This document shows, piece by piece, positions 1 through 12,094 of a stretch of 64,000 nucleotides of DNA. The position numbers and the translations under genes were made by a program. Numbering within the stretch: the first letter of the stretch is position 1; each line of letters begins with the position of its first letter. The notes beneath the pieces were generated by a model. That model did not search any database. It had not been told where the DNA came from and saw only the letters and a list, made by a program, of their open reading frames with translations. The stretch is from Branchiostoma floridae (taxonomy: Eukaryota > Chordata > Leptocardii > Amphioxiformes > Branchiostomatidae), in NCBI RefSeq assembly GCF_000003815.2, contig NC_049985.1, positions 22,418,845-22,482,844 of the forward strand. Reading direction: 5' to 3'.

Positions 1-1780
1 ATCACGTTTTTGTTTCATTCACAGAATTTTACTTATCATGTGATGGAAGTGTGAATTCGTGTCCTGATTAATTCTATTTATATAATCAACTTCGCAGATT
101 TGCGTAGTATTGAGTCAAAGTGACTATTATCGAATTTGATGATTCCGTTTGAGAGATGTTAATTCTGCTTTATCAACAATTGTTATAAGATGTGATATTT
201 TGTACTCATTTTGTCATTCTGTGTAATATTAGTAGACTTTTGATTTGCAAACGGCCAAAACAGTCAACTTATATGAAATATTCAGTAAATAATAGATTAG
301 TTACCTTGATCATAATAAAATTAGATATAGTTTCAACTAAGTACAAACTTCGATCCATTTGTTCATATTGTACATATGCAAATACCTTCTCATTTTGATA
401 TATTGTCATTCCTCTCTGTATTGCAAGGGGGCGTTGTAGCAACACCATGTGATAGGTGTAGTGATTTCATAAAGATCTTGATTATAAGTCTTGATGAATA
501 TAGATCACTAAGATCATCAAATATATTTTGAAAATATAAGACTTGTTGTATTATTATGCTTTCCTTTCTAAATAAATTTGGTAATTTTTGCAAAAATATC
601 TGTTCACGAATATACCTACATCCAATTTGTCACGAAATGCAAAAATCCGTATTATCTTATGTTAGAGATGATTTTGCTAATAATAACTGTGAAACGTTTA
701 AAAAAATCACGAAATCGTAAAAAGTCCTTTTGTTCTATCACCGTGGTTATGGAGTTTCGACTGAAAATAACGAACGAAATAAAAAAGGTAGGGTCGAAGT
801 AAAATATTCATTACTTTTTGTAAATCGAACAACCTTGACAGTGGATTATCATCCAGAGTAGAAAAATCATTTCCCATCCATCGTTGCTCAGGACAAGTTG
901 ACATTCAAATTTATTGCGGGGATGATTTCGGGCTAAATCTTCCATTTATTCTTCTGCGAGTTGGACTAGAAATGCAATTTCTCGTTCGGCGAGGCCTGTC
1001 ATTGCGGATGTAACTCAGTTGTTCAGCCGTCTGTCTCCATTCGGGTGTCTGCACTTGTAAATATTCAAGTATGTATGAAGCCATCTATAAAACATACATG
1101 AACGTTCTCTCATCGTACCCGTTATACACTCACCGAAGCTGGTATTGCGCTTGACTCTGCCATATTGTACTAGGAATTGCGCCATGTTTGCAAAGCTGGT
1201 AGTGACAATTTTTCCTAACGTTTATATTGATGAACAGCTTATTGGAAGTCGCAGTGTTTGCACTTGACTTAAAACCAATGTACAATGATTATAAACGCAT
1301 CAAAATGTTTTTCTCTTACAATGATGAAAGGATGTTCAACTTATGATACTCAGCACACCATATGTAGGGTTGTATTATTGTGCCATGTTTGCACCCATGT
1401 ACGAACTCCACTTAACTATATATAATTCCGTTTTTTTTTTTAAATTTGTGGTTTACGCCACTGGATTTCGTAAGTTACGCCACTTTGCGAATGCCTGGCT
1501 CACAAATCCGCAATTCAGCCCAGTCTTGTGAGATACTACAATAGATGGCTTTGGTGCGATATTCCAGAAAAAAAAATTTGCTGCAATGCAGGTGAAAATG
1601 ATGCTGCAAGTCTAATGTATTGAATCCTTTCTCTTCAGTAATTCTTGTAAGTAATACGCCATGACACGAAAAATCTTACGGCATATTCTCTCGACTGGCG
1701 ACGAGATTTGATGATTGTGCATGACGTCATACCCAAGTCTCGCCGTCTCGGGTGAGTAGAGTAATGGGAATGGATCTTTG
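1..1780. other. No gene recognised
   Basis: AT-rich sequence with many short chance open frames below 75 codons. No splice-flanked exon, RNA gene or repeat structure was seen. Confidence 0.5.
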
Positions 1781-1784
1781 TCCC

Positions 1785-2075
1785 GTAGTTTTACGACAAT
1801 ATGTCAGACGAAATACCGCAAACGCATCGCTACACAATTTTTTTTACGACAATATGTCAGACCAACTACTCTCATGCATCTCTACCTCCATAGTTTTACG
1901 ACAATATGTCAGACAAAATACTCTCATGTATCTCTACCTCCAGAATTTTACGACAACATGTCAGACAAAATAACGTCATGCATCTCTACCCTGTAGTTTT
2001 ACGACAATATGCCAGACGAAATACCGTTACGCATCTCTACGCCAGTGATTTTACGACAATATGTCAAAGGAATCA
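1785..2075 (+). repeat. 52-bp minisatellite, 6 units
   Basis: TTTTACGACAATATGTCAGA starts at 1789, 1842, 1894, 1946, 1997 and 2049, a period of 51-53 bases. Second halves (ATACTCTCATGCATCTCTAC) vary more. Open frames across it are a product of the repeat, not coding evidence. Confidence 0.85.
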
Positions 2076-2079
2076 CCAA

Positions 2080-2690
2080 AGCCTTTCAGCAATTTGTTAT
2101 GACGACAAGTGAACTTTAATGTCCTTAACGTGGGTTTTACGGCAAATACTGACGAGTTAAATACACTGCCGTTCCTCTGACGGTCTATTGGAACGTTCTA
2201 GTTGGGAAAATTGTGGAGTATGAGAATCATAACCTGTCCCTTTGGATTAAGTTGGTCTATACTAAATAATCTTCCTACATCATAGACGGTGGTAATGAAA
2301 TCACACGAAGAAGATAGGGTTGGCATCTGTGTGATAAAAATGACATTATTAAAGTCTAGTATTTGCTTTGTTATGTCTACCTTCACGAAAGGGGAACATA
2401 TTGTTTTTGCTTTATTTCTTCTTCTTCCTCATCTACTATTTCTATTTCAAGCAAACAAATAGGGTCAACGACCCTGACCAGGCGGCTGTCACCATGGTTA
2501 CATGGCAGACCCCCTATGGTGTTTGATTACATAATGTAGCAAGTGGCAGGGCAGATCTGGGTGGGCTGGTCATCTTATATATGAATGTGTTTGAACATGC
2601 ATAAACATAGCAGATTATGAGAAGATAACATGATTTATTTGCTTAAAAATGTTGCCTTGAATCGATTCTAGTTATGAAGGAAGAATTATC
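2080..2690. other. No gene recognised
   Basis: Unique-looking sequence between the 52-bp minisatellite and the CA-tailed repeat. Nothing supported. Confidence 0.5.
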
Positions 2691-2827
2691 AAAAATTAAT
2701 TTTTTGCTGCAGTATCTAAAGAAGCTGCTAGGGAGCCTATTATCAAACTTGACCTTCGTTTTTGTGATCCTATCCAACTACTAAATATCCTCAGGATCCA
2801 TCCAAAGCTTCTCGTTATGCACACAAG

Positions 2828-2919
<92 letters not shown>

Positions 2920-2932
2920 ACAAACACACACA
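2690..2932 (+). repeat. Dispersed repeat ending in a (CA)n microsatellite
   Basis: CTAAAGAAGCTGCTAGGGAG and CCTCAGGATCCATCCAAAGC lead into about 100 bases of CA (2829-2932). The same head-to-CA arrangement is at 28100-28232, and related text is at 45590-45960, so the CA tract is probably the tail of a mobile repeat. Confidence 0.6.
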
Positions 2933-3000
2933 GGTATCTAGCAAAAAGAATAAGAAATCACCAGGCATCAAAGATAGCATGCACTAGTTACTTTACAAGT

Positions 3001-3044
3001 CTACCTATCTATCTACCTATCTATCTATCTATCTATCTATCTAT
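3001..3044 (+). repeat. (ATCT)n microsatellite
   Basis: CTAC/ATCT tetramers over 44 bases, followed by GTGT-rich sequence. Confidence 0.85.
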
Positions 3045-3130
3045 GTTTGTGTATGTGCGTTTATGTGTGTTTGTGTATGAAAGGGTGACAGAGAGACAGA
3101 AACAGACAGATTGACACGCACACATGTATA

Positions 3131-3133
3131 AAC

Positions 3134-3189
<56 letters not shown>

Positions 3190-3234
3190 ACAGATAGAGC
3201 GAGCGAGAGAGAGAGAGACAGAGGAAGAGAGAGA
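3131..3234 (+). repeat. (CA)n then (GA)n-rich microsatellite
   Basis: CA runs to 3186, then AGAG/GACA-rich sequence to 3234. Open frames here encode only Thr-His or Cys-Val strings. Confidence 0.9.
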
Positions 3235-3629
3235 CACGAACTGTGTCTGTTTGCCTGTGAAACAAGTTACGTCTTCCCAAAGTTACGAATATTCCTTGCG
3301 TCAATCTACCTCAAACATCCTTCTTACTCATTTCCATCAGGAATGCTCTTAGACAACACTCCGAAGCTACCTCTTATACAACCAAAACACTCACACACGC
3401 ACTGATTGTAGTCAACGACCTCTCTAAGCACGTCTCCTCCCGTAACTTGTCCTTATATAAAGGTGGAGAGGCCGTAATAAAAGTCGCTCTCAGACGATTC
3501 GATCAATTTTTCATCACTCAAGCGTGCCCTTCGAATATTCCACCCAGACGGTGTTAAAGTTATCCCTCTATCAGGTGGAGATTAAAACTCGACTTCGACA
3601 TCGTAGCTGGAATTGACCGCGGCGGCTTC

Positions 3630-4575
3630 CATGATAAAGGTTAGGGAAGGGGCAGTGTTGAGTCGTGAGGGTACTGCTAAGTTAAACATACTCGTAGCTA
3701 CCTTCGCTAAGAAGGTTACGTTTTAACTTGAAAGTTCATCTGTGTGCCACTTGGTAGACGTCATTCTTGCACTAGTTTACCTGTAATATCCAACAGAAAA
3801 TTGGACTCAGCCAAATTTTCGACTGAGCAGCACCAATCTTTGTTGAGGAATGAAAAATCCACTGCTGCCGTGACGTCACGTTATGCAGATAGAACACGTG
3901 ACTCAGTGAGCAGTAGATCATAGGTTGCAGGAAGTCTATGGCGTCCACCGTTCATTCATTGACAAAGATTGTTGCTGGTCATCCAAATTTTGTGTTGGAT
4001 ATTACAGTTAAACTAGATTAAGAAGGTTATGTTTAAGTTACCATTTGTGGAAGCAGAACACAGTTTTCGGCCTATGGGGATTCCTATAGTAGAGGAATTG
4101 CTGGAATTGACTGGCGTGATTTTCGTGATAAAGGTTAGGGAAGGGGCAGTGTTGAATCGTGAGGGTACTGCTAACATACTCGTACGTAGCTACCTTCGCC
4201 AAGAAGGTTATGCTTTAGTTGTCTTTTTTGGAAGTAGAACCCAGTTTTGGGCCTTTGGAGATTCCTATAGTTAAGGAATTGCAGGAATTGACTGACGTGA
4301 TTTTCGTGATAAAGGTAAGGGAAGGGACAGTGTTGAACCGTGAGGGTACTGCTAACATACACGTAGCTACCTTAGGAAGGTTATGTTTAAGATGCTGTTT
4401 GTAGTAGCAAAACACAGTTGTCGGTCTATGGGAATTCCTATAGTTAAGGAATTCCTGGAATCAAGGAGCTTTTATCATTTGATTGCTGTGGTTTTTGTGA
4501 TAAAGGTTAGGGAAGGGGCAGTCTTGAATCGCACGCGTGAGAGTACTGCTAACATACTTGTAGCAGAATACAGCT
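3630..4575 (+). repeat. Tandem repeat, about 185-bp unit, 4-5 copies
   Basis: AAGGTTAGGGAAGGGGCAGT recurs at 3637, 4131, 4312 and 4503; GGAATTCCTATAGTTAAGGA and CGCCAAGAAGGTTATG also recur. The gap between the first two is explained by the MITE at 3775-4013. The + strand of each unit can be read as IVKELxELTxVIFVIKVREG, but the frame shifts between units. Confidence 0.75.
3775..4013. mobile_element. 240-bp MITE inserted in the ~185-bp tandem repeat
   Basis: The left end GTTTACCTGTAATATCCAAC is mirrored by GTTGGATATTACAGTTAAAC. The interior (CGTGACTCAGTGAGCAGTAG, ATCATAGGTTGCAGGAAGTC) matches, in reverse, the complete element at 60323-60543. It explains why one spacing in the surrounding tandem array is 494 rather than about 185 bases. 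Confidence 0.72.
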
Positions 4576-5001
4576 TTTATGGTTAACGGCCACAATGAGA
4601 CTGGCACCGACGCGGATAAAACGTTTTGAAAAAGGATAGATCTTCATCATAGGAGTCAAAGCTTGTATGTGTTTCTACGGTTTCTATCACGAATTTTCTT
4701 TATTTCTAAAACAGTGCAATAAAGCATTAGTCAATCTTTTAAGTTGTGTTATCTTGGAATTTTTCTTTTGAAGACCTATCAAGTTCAGATATATATTCTA
4801 AAATGAGTCTATAATACGGATAAGATAAAAGGTAGACAAAAAGTTTATGAAGTTATGAGTCAGACATTCTTGTAATACGCGTGAGGTGTATTATGATTAT
4901 CATCAAATCGTGGCATAAGCAAATTAGTACCGTATCTCCCAATTAAACGTGTACATCCCAGGTTAGCCGATGGGATCTTTCGTTAAAAGTTACAAAAAAA
5001 G

Positions 5002-5027
5002 TGCTAGCAAAGACGACTTTGCTAGCA
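5002..5027. other. Perfect 11-bp hairpin
   Basis: TGCTAGCAAAG, loop ACGA, CTTTGCTAGCA. It stands alone in AT-rich DNA after a short A run. No element ends were found around it. Confidence 0.6.
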
Positions 5028-5319
5028 ATTCCACATGAATGAGGCCCTGCATGATTTATGTCTTATAATGTTCGCCTTAAATGCCCCTATTCTATCAGCC
5101 TGTTTCTAGGTGCGGCCGTTGTGTTTACGATTTTCAACACGGATTAGGTTTTCTAATTCTGGGCACAGTGTCTATGGGCGCGCGGAGATAATCTCAAAAG
5201 ACATTAGACAACCTGTCCTATGTTGAAAATCGCGAATCAGCCCCCGTGGACACTATTAAAAGAATAGAATTCGACGGCGTAAACCTCGCTAGAAATTTAC
5301 TGTATGTCGTTGAGATCTG

Positions 5320-5500
5320 AGCCTCCCCACCACCAGAAAAATGATGCTGCAGTACCAATGTCACCAAACAGGGGGCCCAAATCTACATACACTGTCACAC
5401 TACACCCACCTACCAACCTACCAAAAATCATCGCAATCCTTTCAGCCGTTCTTGGGGTATACCCTGTTACACTGTCTGGACCCTAAAAAGTATGGCAAAA
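5320..5500 (+). repeat. Dispersed repeat fragment
   Basis: GATGCTGCAGTACCAATGTC, AACAGGGGGCCCAAATCTAC and CCAAAAATCATCGCAATCC match the order seen at 45730-45830 (TGCAGTACCAACGTCACAAA, AGGGGCCCAAAATCG). Confidence 0.5.
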
Positions 5501-6535
5501 ACAGTACTTCTATCTTCATGGAATTATGAACAACAAATAAACGGTGGCCACACTTAGAGGGCCTTTAAAGGAGGTAATTTTCCATAGGGAACAAAACTTA
5601 TTCTGTTTCGGAAAATGTGAACGTTTTCTGAGGTCGTACGGACCATCCTTCTTGCCCGTCTTCTCAGTAAGTCCCGACGGACTTCTCGGATCCCCTCCAT
5701 CAATCCTACCTGCGCGTTGTCGTGCTGTTTTTCATGCCTGCTCCCGTTTATCATGTGGTAGTGATCCCTCCCCATACATCACGAGGTATCGGCGCCCCGC
5801 ACGCAGTCTGATGAGACATGTGTGAGATGGACACTAATGATTCCGCGGCGCCATCACTGTTAATTTATATGTGGAGGAGGCAAACTGTGACATGTCGCTA
5901 AGCAGATACCGTTTCTACTGGAACGGTACCCGGTGCTCTAGCTATATATAGTATTTGTCAAAGTCTCACAATCTCCCATAAACATCTTTAACAGAACACT
6001 GAATACCAATCAGTAGTGCATAATAATGATACCATGGTGTACTATTGATGGTTTGTATACTTTGTTTTCAGGAAGCAACTGTAATTAATCATCAACTCAC
6101 TTGTTGGTTACTCGGTTGTTCCCCAACACGTTCCCTCCATCTTTCGTAGCGCCAGGTATGTTCTCCATGTATGTTAAATACTATTCATGTCATACCTTAT
6201 CATATCAATATGTCATAAAGTACGCATCTTTAAGCATGGGTGAAAGTGATCTCGAAGATTATTCTTCAACTGCTCGTGACACAGAGGACAGATGCTGCTA
6301 TGTACAGTTTTACAGGTTTAGTGTACATCGACGGAAGTCTCCTAGCTCATTTTAACAAGTACAATGCACAGTGGACCATGGCTTATCCTGTTCTATGGAG
6401 TGCAGCCCTTTCCAGTAGCGTGCATGCCGGGTGAGCGATAGAGCTAGCTGGGATTTGAAAAGCGGATTCTTAGTCCAGAGGAAAGGTCCACTGGAGGGTG
6501 CCATCCTAGTAAGGCTTCCATACTTTCTGCTATTT

Positions 6536-6770
6536 TTACCTCCATGAAAAATGGAGGCATAGGTTTTGGTGTCTGTGTTTTTGTCTGTCTGTGCCTGTCT
6601 GTCTGTGTTTCCACATATTTGTGGTCAGCATAACTTTAGAAACTGTAGATGGATTGTGATAATATTTGGTATGTGGGAAGTTGTTGGAAAGACAAAGGTC
6701 AGAGTTGATTTTGGGCTCCTTGTGCGTGACATTGGTACTGCAGCAGAACCTCGTTTTTAGGGAGTGAGTA
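6536..6770 (-). repeat. Dispersed repeat, opposite orientation to 45590-45960
   Basis: CCTCCATGAAAAATGGAGGC, TGTCTGTCTGTGCC, AATATTTGGTATGTGGGAA and GTACTGCAGCAG are the reverse complement of the order at 45730-45920. It carries its own inverted CCTCCAT/ATGGAGG end. Confidence 0.5.
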
Positions 6771-7384
6771 TTGGAGTTTTGGTAACCTGAATAAGATAGC
6801 ACTCAGGCTATCCATTTATGAGCACAGTCATTCTTACGAAGTCCTCTGTTTTCCTTTTTATTCAAATTTTGTATGCTTTCGTTCATCACTGACCGTGCTA
6901 AAGCGACATCTAGTGCCGCTGACGGATCACTGCAGCATCGTGTGCCAAGCGGTGCGTTTTCTCATTTTCCCCTTATCAGTCCTAACCTGGTTCAATCCGA
7001 TAATGGCCCATACTGCGTCATACGATATCAGGGTATAATGCCGCGGGGAATACTTCAGTGTGGCACTCTGAAGTAGGCAAATTTTATTAAGACCGTGACC
7101 ACGATACGTAAGGATATAGGAAAGCTTTCATGCCAGTAAGCGACAGGGTAATCCTCGTTTCGTTATGAACGGAACTGTTAGAAAACTTTGTTGAAACTTT
7201 CAACAGTGCTAGATCTTATACAGCTTTTCGGGCGCTCAACCCAGTGCTTGAAAGGGTTATTTCAATGGCCGAGTTTTAAGGCTCTAGAGCCCGAGAGCAA
7301 GAGATCGTGAGCTCGTTCTCTGGCATTGCTGACTAGATGTTTTTATCTGATAGAAAGGCTTTTAATATGACTTTTCACACTCCA

Positions 7385-7480
7385 AGTATGTGCACGACTT
7401 CGTTTGGGGAGGTAAAGGGCCATGGTAAGAGAGGGAAGGGCTGCTCCACCTTGCAATGTCATGCCCAAGACAAAATGGAG
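7385..7480 (+). mobile_element. Possible SINE tail fragment
   Basis: GTTTGGGGAGGTAAAGGGCC and AAGAGAGGGAAGGGCTGCTC resemble the tail seen at 55330-55370. Too short and diverged to be sure. Confidence 0.3.
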
Positions 7481-8084
7481 AAAGTTTGTTTGCCGATTCT
7501 TGCTCGAGGGCTAATTGCAGCATGGAACATACAGAATACATAGTAAACATACAGAAAGCAAAAGACTTTGGTATAGATAACAATGGTGACAAGTAGAGAC
7601 AAGTGGCTATTCTACTAATGATATGTACTGCTGAGAGCTACAATCTAAGCATTTTGGGTTTGACCCACTGTCCTTACGGCCTTATGATTAAGAAGGCTAC
7701 GTGACTACTTTTTGCTTGAAAGAGAGCTATACGTTCTAATCAAGTTCGTGTCCTACTAACATTCGAGAAGAGAGGCCATTAACTCTACATTCAAGACAAG
7801 TTGTCTTCTTGAGTTTGATGACTTCTGACTTGAGGAAAAGTTTTCAAAGTTTGCAAGTGCATTAGGCAAGCGTCCAAGAAGTAATGTATTATGAAGTGAT
7901 TTATAAGACGTCGTGTTTATGAAAGTTTCAGTACGCGTAGCAACATTAATCTACTCTCTCTTTGATGATACAACTTAATACCTGTGCCGTGCATTACTAC
8001 AAATTGCTGTGGCAGGAAAATATGGCTCAAAATGCTAATTCCTTCTACCAACTTTAACTCGGAGTTAAAACAGGTATGTCACTA

Positions 8085-8155
8085 AAGTGACTCAGTGAGC
8101 AATGAATCATAAGTTGCAGGAAGTCTATGGAGCCCACCGTCTCTGTTCAGGGATG
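8085..8155. mobile_element. Fragment of the 3775/60323 MITE family
   Basis: AGTGACTCAGTGAGCAATGA, then ATCATAAGTTGCAGGAAGTC and TATGGAGCCCACCGT match the middle of the 3775-4013 element. The inverted ends are absent. Confidence 0.55.
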
Positions 8156-8327
8156 GCTTTAAAGCTCTGACGTAGATGGCTCCTTAAATACCCCTAGCGA
8201 AAAAGTCTGGTTCTATATCCAAGATTTTAACTTTGTCCAGAGAGACCGAATGACCCGGTGATTATATATGTACATGGACACAGAAGTATCTTTTGAACGT
8301 AACTAGAGGTTTTTTCCATTCTACCCA

Positions 8328-8570
8328 AATGAGATCGAAGACGAACGTCACTTTGTTATGGATTGTTCACGATATAATGATAATCGCACAAAGCTGTTCA
8401 CATTTCTTTCCGCTTGCTCTAAAGAATTTGCTACTATCTGTTCGAGAGATAAATTCAACTACATTCTGGGAGGCGATAACCCTCACTGTGTACAAGTAGT
8501 CAAATATATCCACGAATGTTTATATCGTAGAACCAATACTGTAAATGACATGCTAGCCCAAATATGTTGA
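8328..8570 (+). pseudogene. Non-LTR retrotransposon (LINE) C-terminal fragment
   Basis: An 80-residue open stretch begins NEIEDERHFVMDCSRYNDNR, continues through KFNYILGG and VVKYIHECLYRR, and ends at a stop at 8568-8570. This matches the common tail of LINE polyproteins after the reverse transcriptase: an acidic E-D-E-x-H-F-(L/V)-x-x-C segment, an x-R-x-K helix, K-F-x-Y-(I/L)-(L/M), then (A/V)-K-Y-I-x-x-C. No reverse-transcriptase motifs lie upstream, where unrelated repeat (a MITE piece at 8085-8155) sits. It is a 5'-truncated copy, probably dead. Clade not assigned. Confidence 0.65.
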
Positions 8571-8574
8571 TTTA

Positions 8575-9930
8575 TTTATACCTATAGATATCCATATATG
8601 TCTGTTTAGCTGTACTGTAACTAGTTGGCAATGACATTACGAAATTCGCTGTACTTTTTTTGCGTCAATAAACATTTCTTCTATGTTAGGAAACTTCTGA
8701 GGTTGTTGAGATATAGATACCAGGCATAGTAAGTATGCACCATCCGTTGTTGTCGTGTGGACTGGGTGATGATGAATCGTCTCACGTTCCCACTGTAGAC
8801 TGACTGATGGCCCTGTGCTGGGATCAGGGGTATGGATGACACCAAAGTAACAGCCTTGTCTCTAACCTTTGCCACGCACGGTTTCAGATGTCACCGCGGT
8901 GGCGCCATTAGCAGTACTTTCCGCGAAATGAGGAGAATATCACATAGTTTAACCCCGTCGAAGTTTGAAGGTTTTTAAGGGCAGTTTCTCAGTTTGCACT
9001 CAGTGTCCAGCCCCTTAAGGGTTGACCCCTGCGGGACCTTTACCACTGGGAGCTATTACAGCTTCAGGGATACCAAATATCCATAAAGATCATCATTACT
9101 CTAGCGTTAACCACCTGCGCCGTCCAATAGAAGCCATTTGCTCCTATCTTCCGTGGATTGTAAACTATTATCTCCGCCGCAGTGCAGATGAAACCCCTGC
9201 TGCGCATACTAACATCTCTCATTCTCGGTAATATTTAGGATAATTGTCAAAAGCTTTTTACCGAATGACGCAGTTGAAACAAAGCACCCCTGGCGTGTTA
9301 AATGGTATAAATCTGATGAGACGATAATTGCGTAATTATATGTGTGCTTTGTTTGTCGGCAAAGCCATTGAAAGCTGACGAACGTTTTCTCATTATAATG
9401 CCTATCATATTTTATATCGTGTACATCGTTTTGTATTCTATCAAAGTAGTAGTAGGACCACAACTGTATCTCCACACGTACTTTCATGTGGCGAAATCGT
9501 TTTACGCTTTATGTTACATGTGAACAATGCTTTAAAACCTGTTTAGTGAGAGGGATTGGTTTTGCAAGTGCGCGTATTCAAGTCCGTATAAATTGCATAT
9601 TGACATTTCTTTTTACTATGATGGTGAAGTTTGCAGTAGAACAAGTTTTTATTTCGAAACTAAGGGTGCACAACCGTGGGTCAAAGTAAAAGAGAATAGT
9701 CTTCCGCATAAACTGTGATAAACAATAAAACAAACCAACAAACAAACAAACAAAACAACAACTATAAATGTGGAACTCATAAGGACTTGTATATACCCAC
9801 AAGGGTGAGTGGACCTTTACAGTCCCTCTCAATTAGAGGCTGTGGCCGCTCTGCGACTGACGAATGACCAAAGATTTTGTTGGGTCATGTAATGTAATTC
9901 CAGGGTATTTGTCCAAGAAACCAGCGAGCT
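8575..9930. other. No gene recognised
   Basis: Mostly unique sequence. A (CAAA)n stretch at 9735-9757 may be the tail of a lost LINE. Confidence 0.45.
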
Positions 9931-9934
9931 TGCA

Positions 9935-10060
9935 TTCGAATCCTGTCATGATATACTACCGATATTTTGTCCTTCCAAAACTTTCCTCACTTCACCCAGG
10001 TGTAAAAAATGGGTACTTAACTTCGGGAGGATCTGTCACCGCCATTTCTGCCATGTTTCA
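9935..10060 (+). mobile_element. SINE tail fragment
   Basis: CCTTCCAAAACTTTCCTCAC, then CACCCAGGTGTAAAAAATGG and GTACTTAACTTCGGGAGG match the body and tail of the SINE family at 25213-25438. The head is missing. It directly precedes the 69-bp minisatellite. Confidence 0.5.
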
Positions 10061-10084
10061 TGACGTTAACTTTTTGTGAAGTAG

Positions 10085-11620
10085 TTACTGATCCAGGCAC
10101 CCATCAGTAGAGATGAGTGACAGGTTGTGAAGTGCAAGATGCAAGGTAGTTACTGATCCTACGAGTCATACATCAGTAGAGATGAGTGTCAAGTTGTGAC
10201 GTGTCAGGCTGTAAGGTTGTTACTGATACTGCCTGTCACCCATCAGTAGAGATGAGTGACAGGTAGTAAAATGTTAGTTGCAAGCTTGTTACTGTTCCTG
10301 CCTGTCACCCATCAGTAGAGATGAGTGACAGGTAGTGAAGTGTCAGTTGTGAGGTTGTTACTGATCCTGCCTATCAACCATCAGTAGATATGAGTGACAG
10401 GTAGTGAAGTGTCAGTTGCAAGGTTGTTACTGATCCTGCCTATCAACCATCAGTAGAGATGAGTGACAGGTAGTGAAGTGTCAGTTGTGAGGTTGTTACT
10501 GATCCTGCCTATCAACCATCAGTAGAGATGAGTGACAGGTAGTGAAGTGTCAGTTGCAAGGCTGTTACTGATCCTACCCATCAGTAGAGATGAGTGACAG
10601 GTAGTGAAGTGTCAGTTGCAAGGTTGTTACTGATCCTACCCGTCAGTAGAGATGAGTGACAGGTAGTGGAATGTTAGTTGCAAGCTTGTTACTGTTCCTG
10701 CCTGTCACCCATCAGTAGAGATGAGTGACAGGTAGTGAAGTGTCAGTTGCAAGGTTGTTACTGATCCTACCCGTCAGTAGAGATGAGTAACAGGTAGTGG
10801 AATGTTAGTTGCAAGCTTGTTACTGTTCCTGCCTGTCACCCATCAGTAGAGATGAGTGACAGGTAGTGAAGTGTCAGTTGCAAGGTTGTCACTGATCCTA
10901 CCCATCAGTAGAGATGAGTGACAGGGAGTGAAGTGTCAGTTGCAAGGTTGTTACTGATCCTGCCTATCAACCATCAGTAGATATGAGTAACAGGTAGTGA
11001 AGTGTCAGTTGTGAGGTTGTTACTGATCCTGCCTATCAACCATCAGTAGAGATGAGTGACAGGTAGTGAAGTGTCAGTTGTGAGGTTGTTACTGATCCTG
11101 CCTATCAACCATCAGTAGAGATGAGTGACAGGTAGTGAAGTGTCAGTTGTGAGGTTGTTACTGATCCTGCCTATCAACCATCAGTAGATATGAGTGACAG
11201 GTAGTGAAGTGCCAGTTGTGAGGTTGTTACTGATCCTGCCTATCAACCATCAGTAGAGATGAGTGACAGGTAGTGAAGTGTCAGTTGTGAGGTTGTTACT
11301 GATCCTGCCTATCAACCATCAGTAGATATGAGTGACAGGTAGTGAAGTGTCAGTTGTGAGGTTGTTACTGATCCTGCCTATCAACCATCAGTAGAGATGA
11401 GTGACAGGTAGTGAAGTGTCAGTTGTGAGGTTGTTACTGATCCTGCCTATCAACCATCAGTAGAGATGAGTGACAGGTAGTGAAGTGTCAGTTGTGAGGT
11501 TGTTACTGATCCTGCCTATCAACCATCAGTAGATATGAGTGACAGGTAGTGAAGTGCCAGTTGCTAGATTGTTACTGATCCTGCCTATCAACCCTTAGCA
11601 GACCTGAGTGACTGCCTGTG
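10085..11620 (+). repeat. 69-bp minisatellite, about 22 units, 1.5 kb
   Basis: The unit holds CATCAGTAGAGATGAGTGAC, AGGTAGTGAAGTGTCAGTTG, TGAGGTTGTTACTGATCCTG and CCTATCAAC. The period is exactly 69 through 11041-11590. Earlier units are more mixed, and some lack GCCTATCAA (61-66 bases). Variants (AGAGATG or AGATATG; TTGTGAGG or TTGCAAGG) recur in blocks. All six frames hit stops within a unit. Confidence 0.92.
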
Positions 11621-11699
11621 ACAGGGTCCGACAGCCTAATGCTAATGTCAGGGGAAGTCACGGAACTATGACCTCTTCGCTTTTCCCACGAAGCTGTTT

Positions 11700-12000
11700 T
11701 CACACAATCGTCAAAATCACTTTATGTTGTCACTGTCTGATATTGACACAGAACACTGGGAGGACCTTGCAGATGACAGATCCAGCTGGAGATGCACACT
11801 GTCCAGGCAGCTAAAATCAGGAGAAACCAGACTGATGTGCATGTTAGAAAAAAAAGCGGACCCTACGGAAAGAACTCTGCAACAGACCTGAGTCAGCCTA
11901 CAGATGTGCCTTCTCGTATAGGACCGTTTAGCCACAGTCAACGCTGTAGGGCTGATATCAATTAGGATTTTACCATGGTCAATATTGACCGAAGGAGGCC
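11700..12000 (+). pseudogene. LINE 3' end: C-terminal coding relic and 3' UTR
   Basis: The + strand frame reads LSDIDTEHWEDLADDRSSWR, then CTLSRQLKSGETRLM. This is the well-known tail of an invertebrate LINE ORF2 (W-E-x-L-A-x-D-R-x-x-W-R), normally followed by a Cys-His zinc knuckle. Here frame breaks follow near 11850 and the zinc knuckle is lost. The 3' UTR at about 11935-12000 (CGCTGTAGGGCTGATATCAA and on) matches, in reverse, the segment at 50968-51025. The two are therefore 3' ends of one family. The copy directly abuts the 69-bp minisatellite that ends near 11620. Confidence 0.6.
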
Positions 12001-12094
12001 ATATATATGTACAATACAGTTTTTCTGAAGACTGAATGAGCTTCTGTGGTCACTGAGATATTTTGGATATATAAGGTCTGTGCCTTCTTTGAGT

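Larger units (their letters stand above)
4580..8080. other. No gene recognised apart from listed repeats
   Basis: Unique sequence with repeat fragments. AATCGCGAATCAGCCCC at about 5227-5245 recurs as CATCGCGAATCAGCCCCATG at 59779-59798, marking a weak dispersed repeat (also 5110-5280). Confidence 0.45.

Noticed and set aside
3041-3405. Open frames of 87-93 codons on both strands
   Set aside because: They translate CA and GA microsatellites into Cys-Val or Thr-His strings; composition alone explains them.
5002-5027. Bacterial-type terminator
   Set aside because: The hairpin has no T run and the DNA is eukaryotic.
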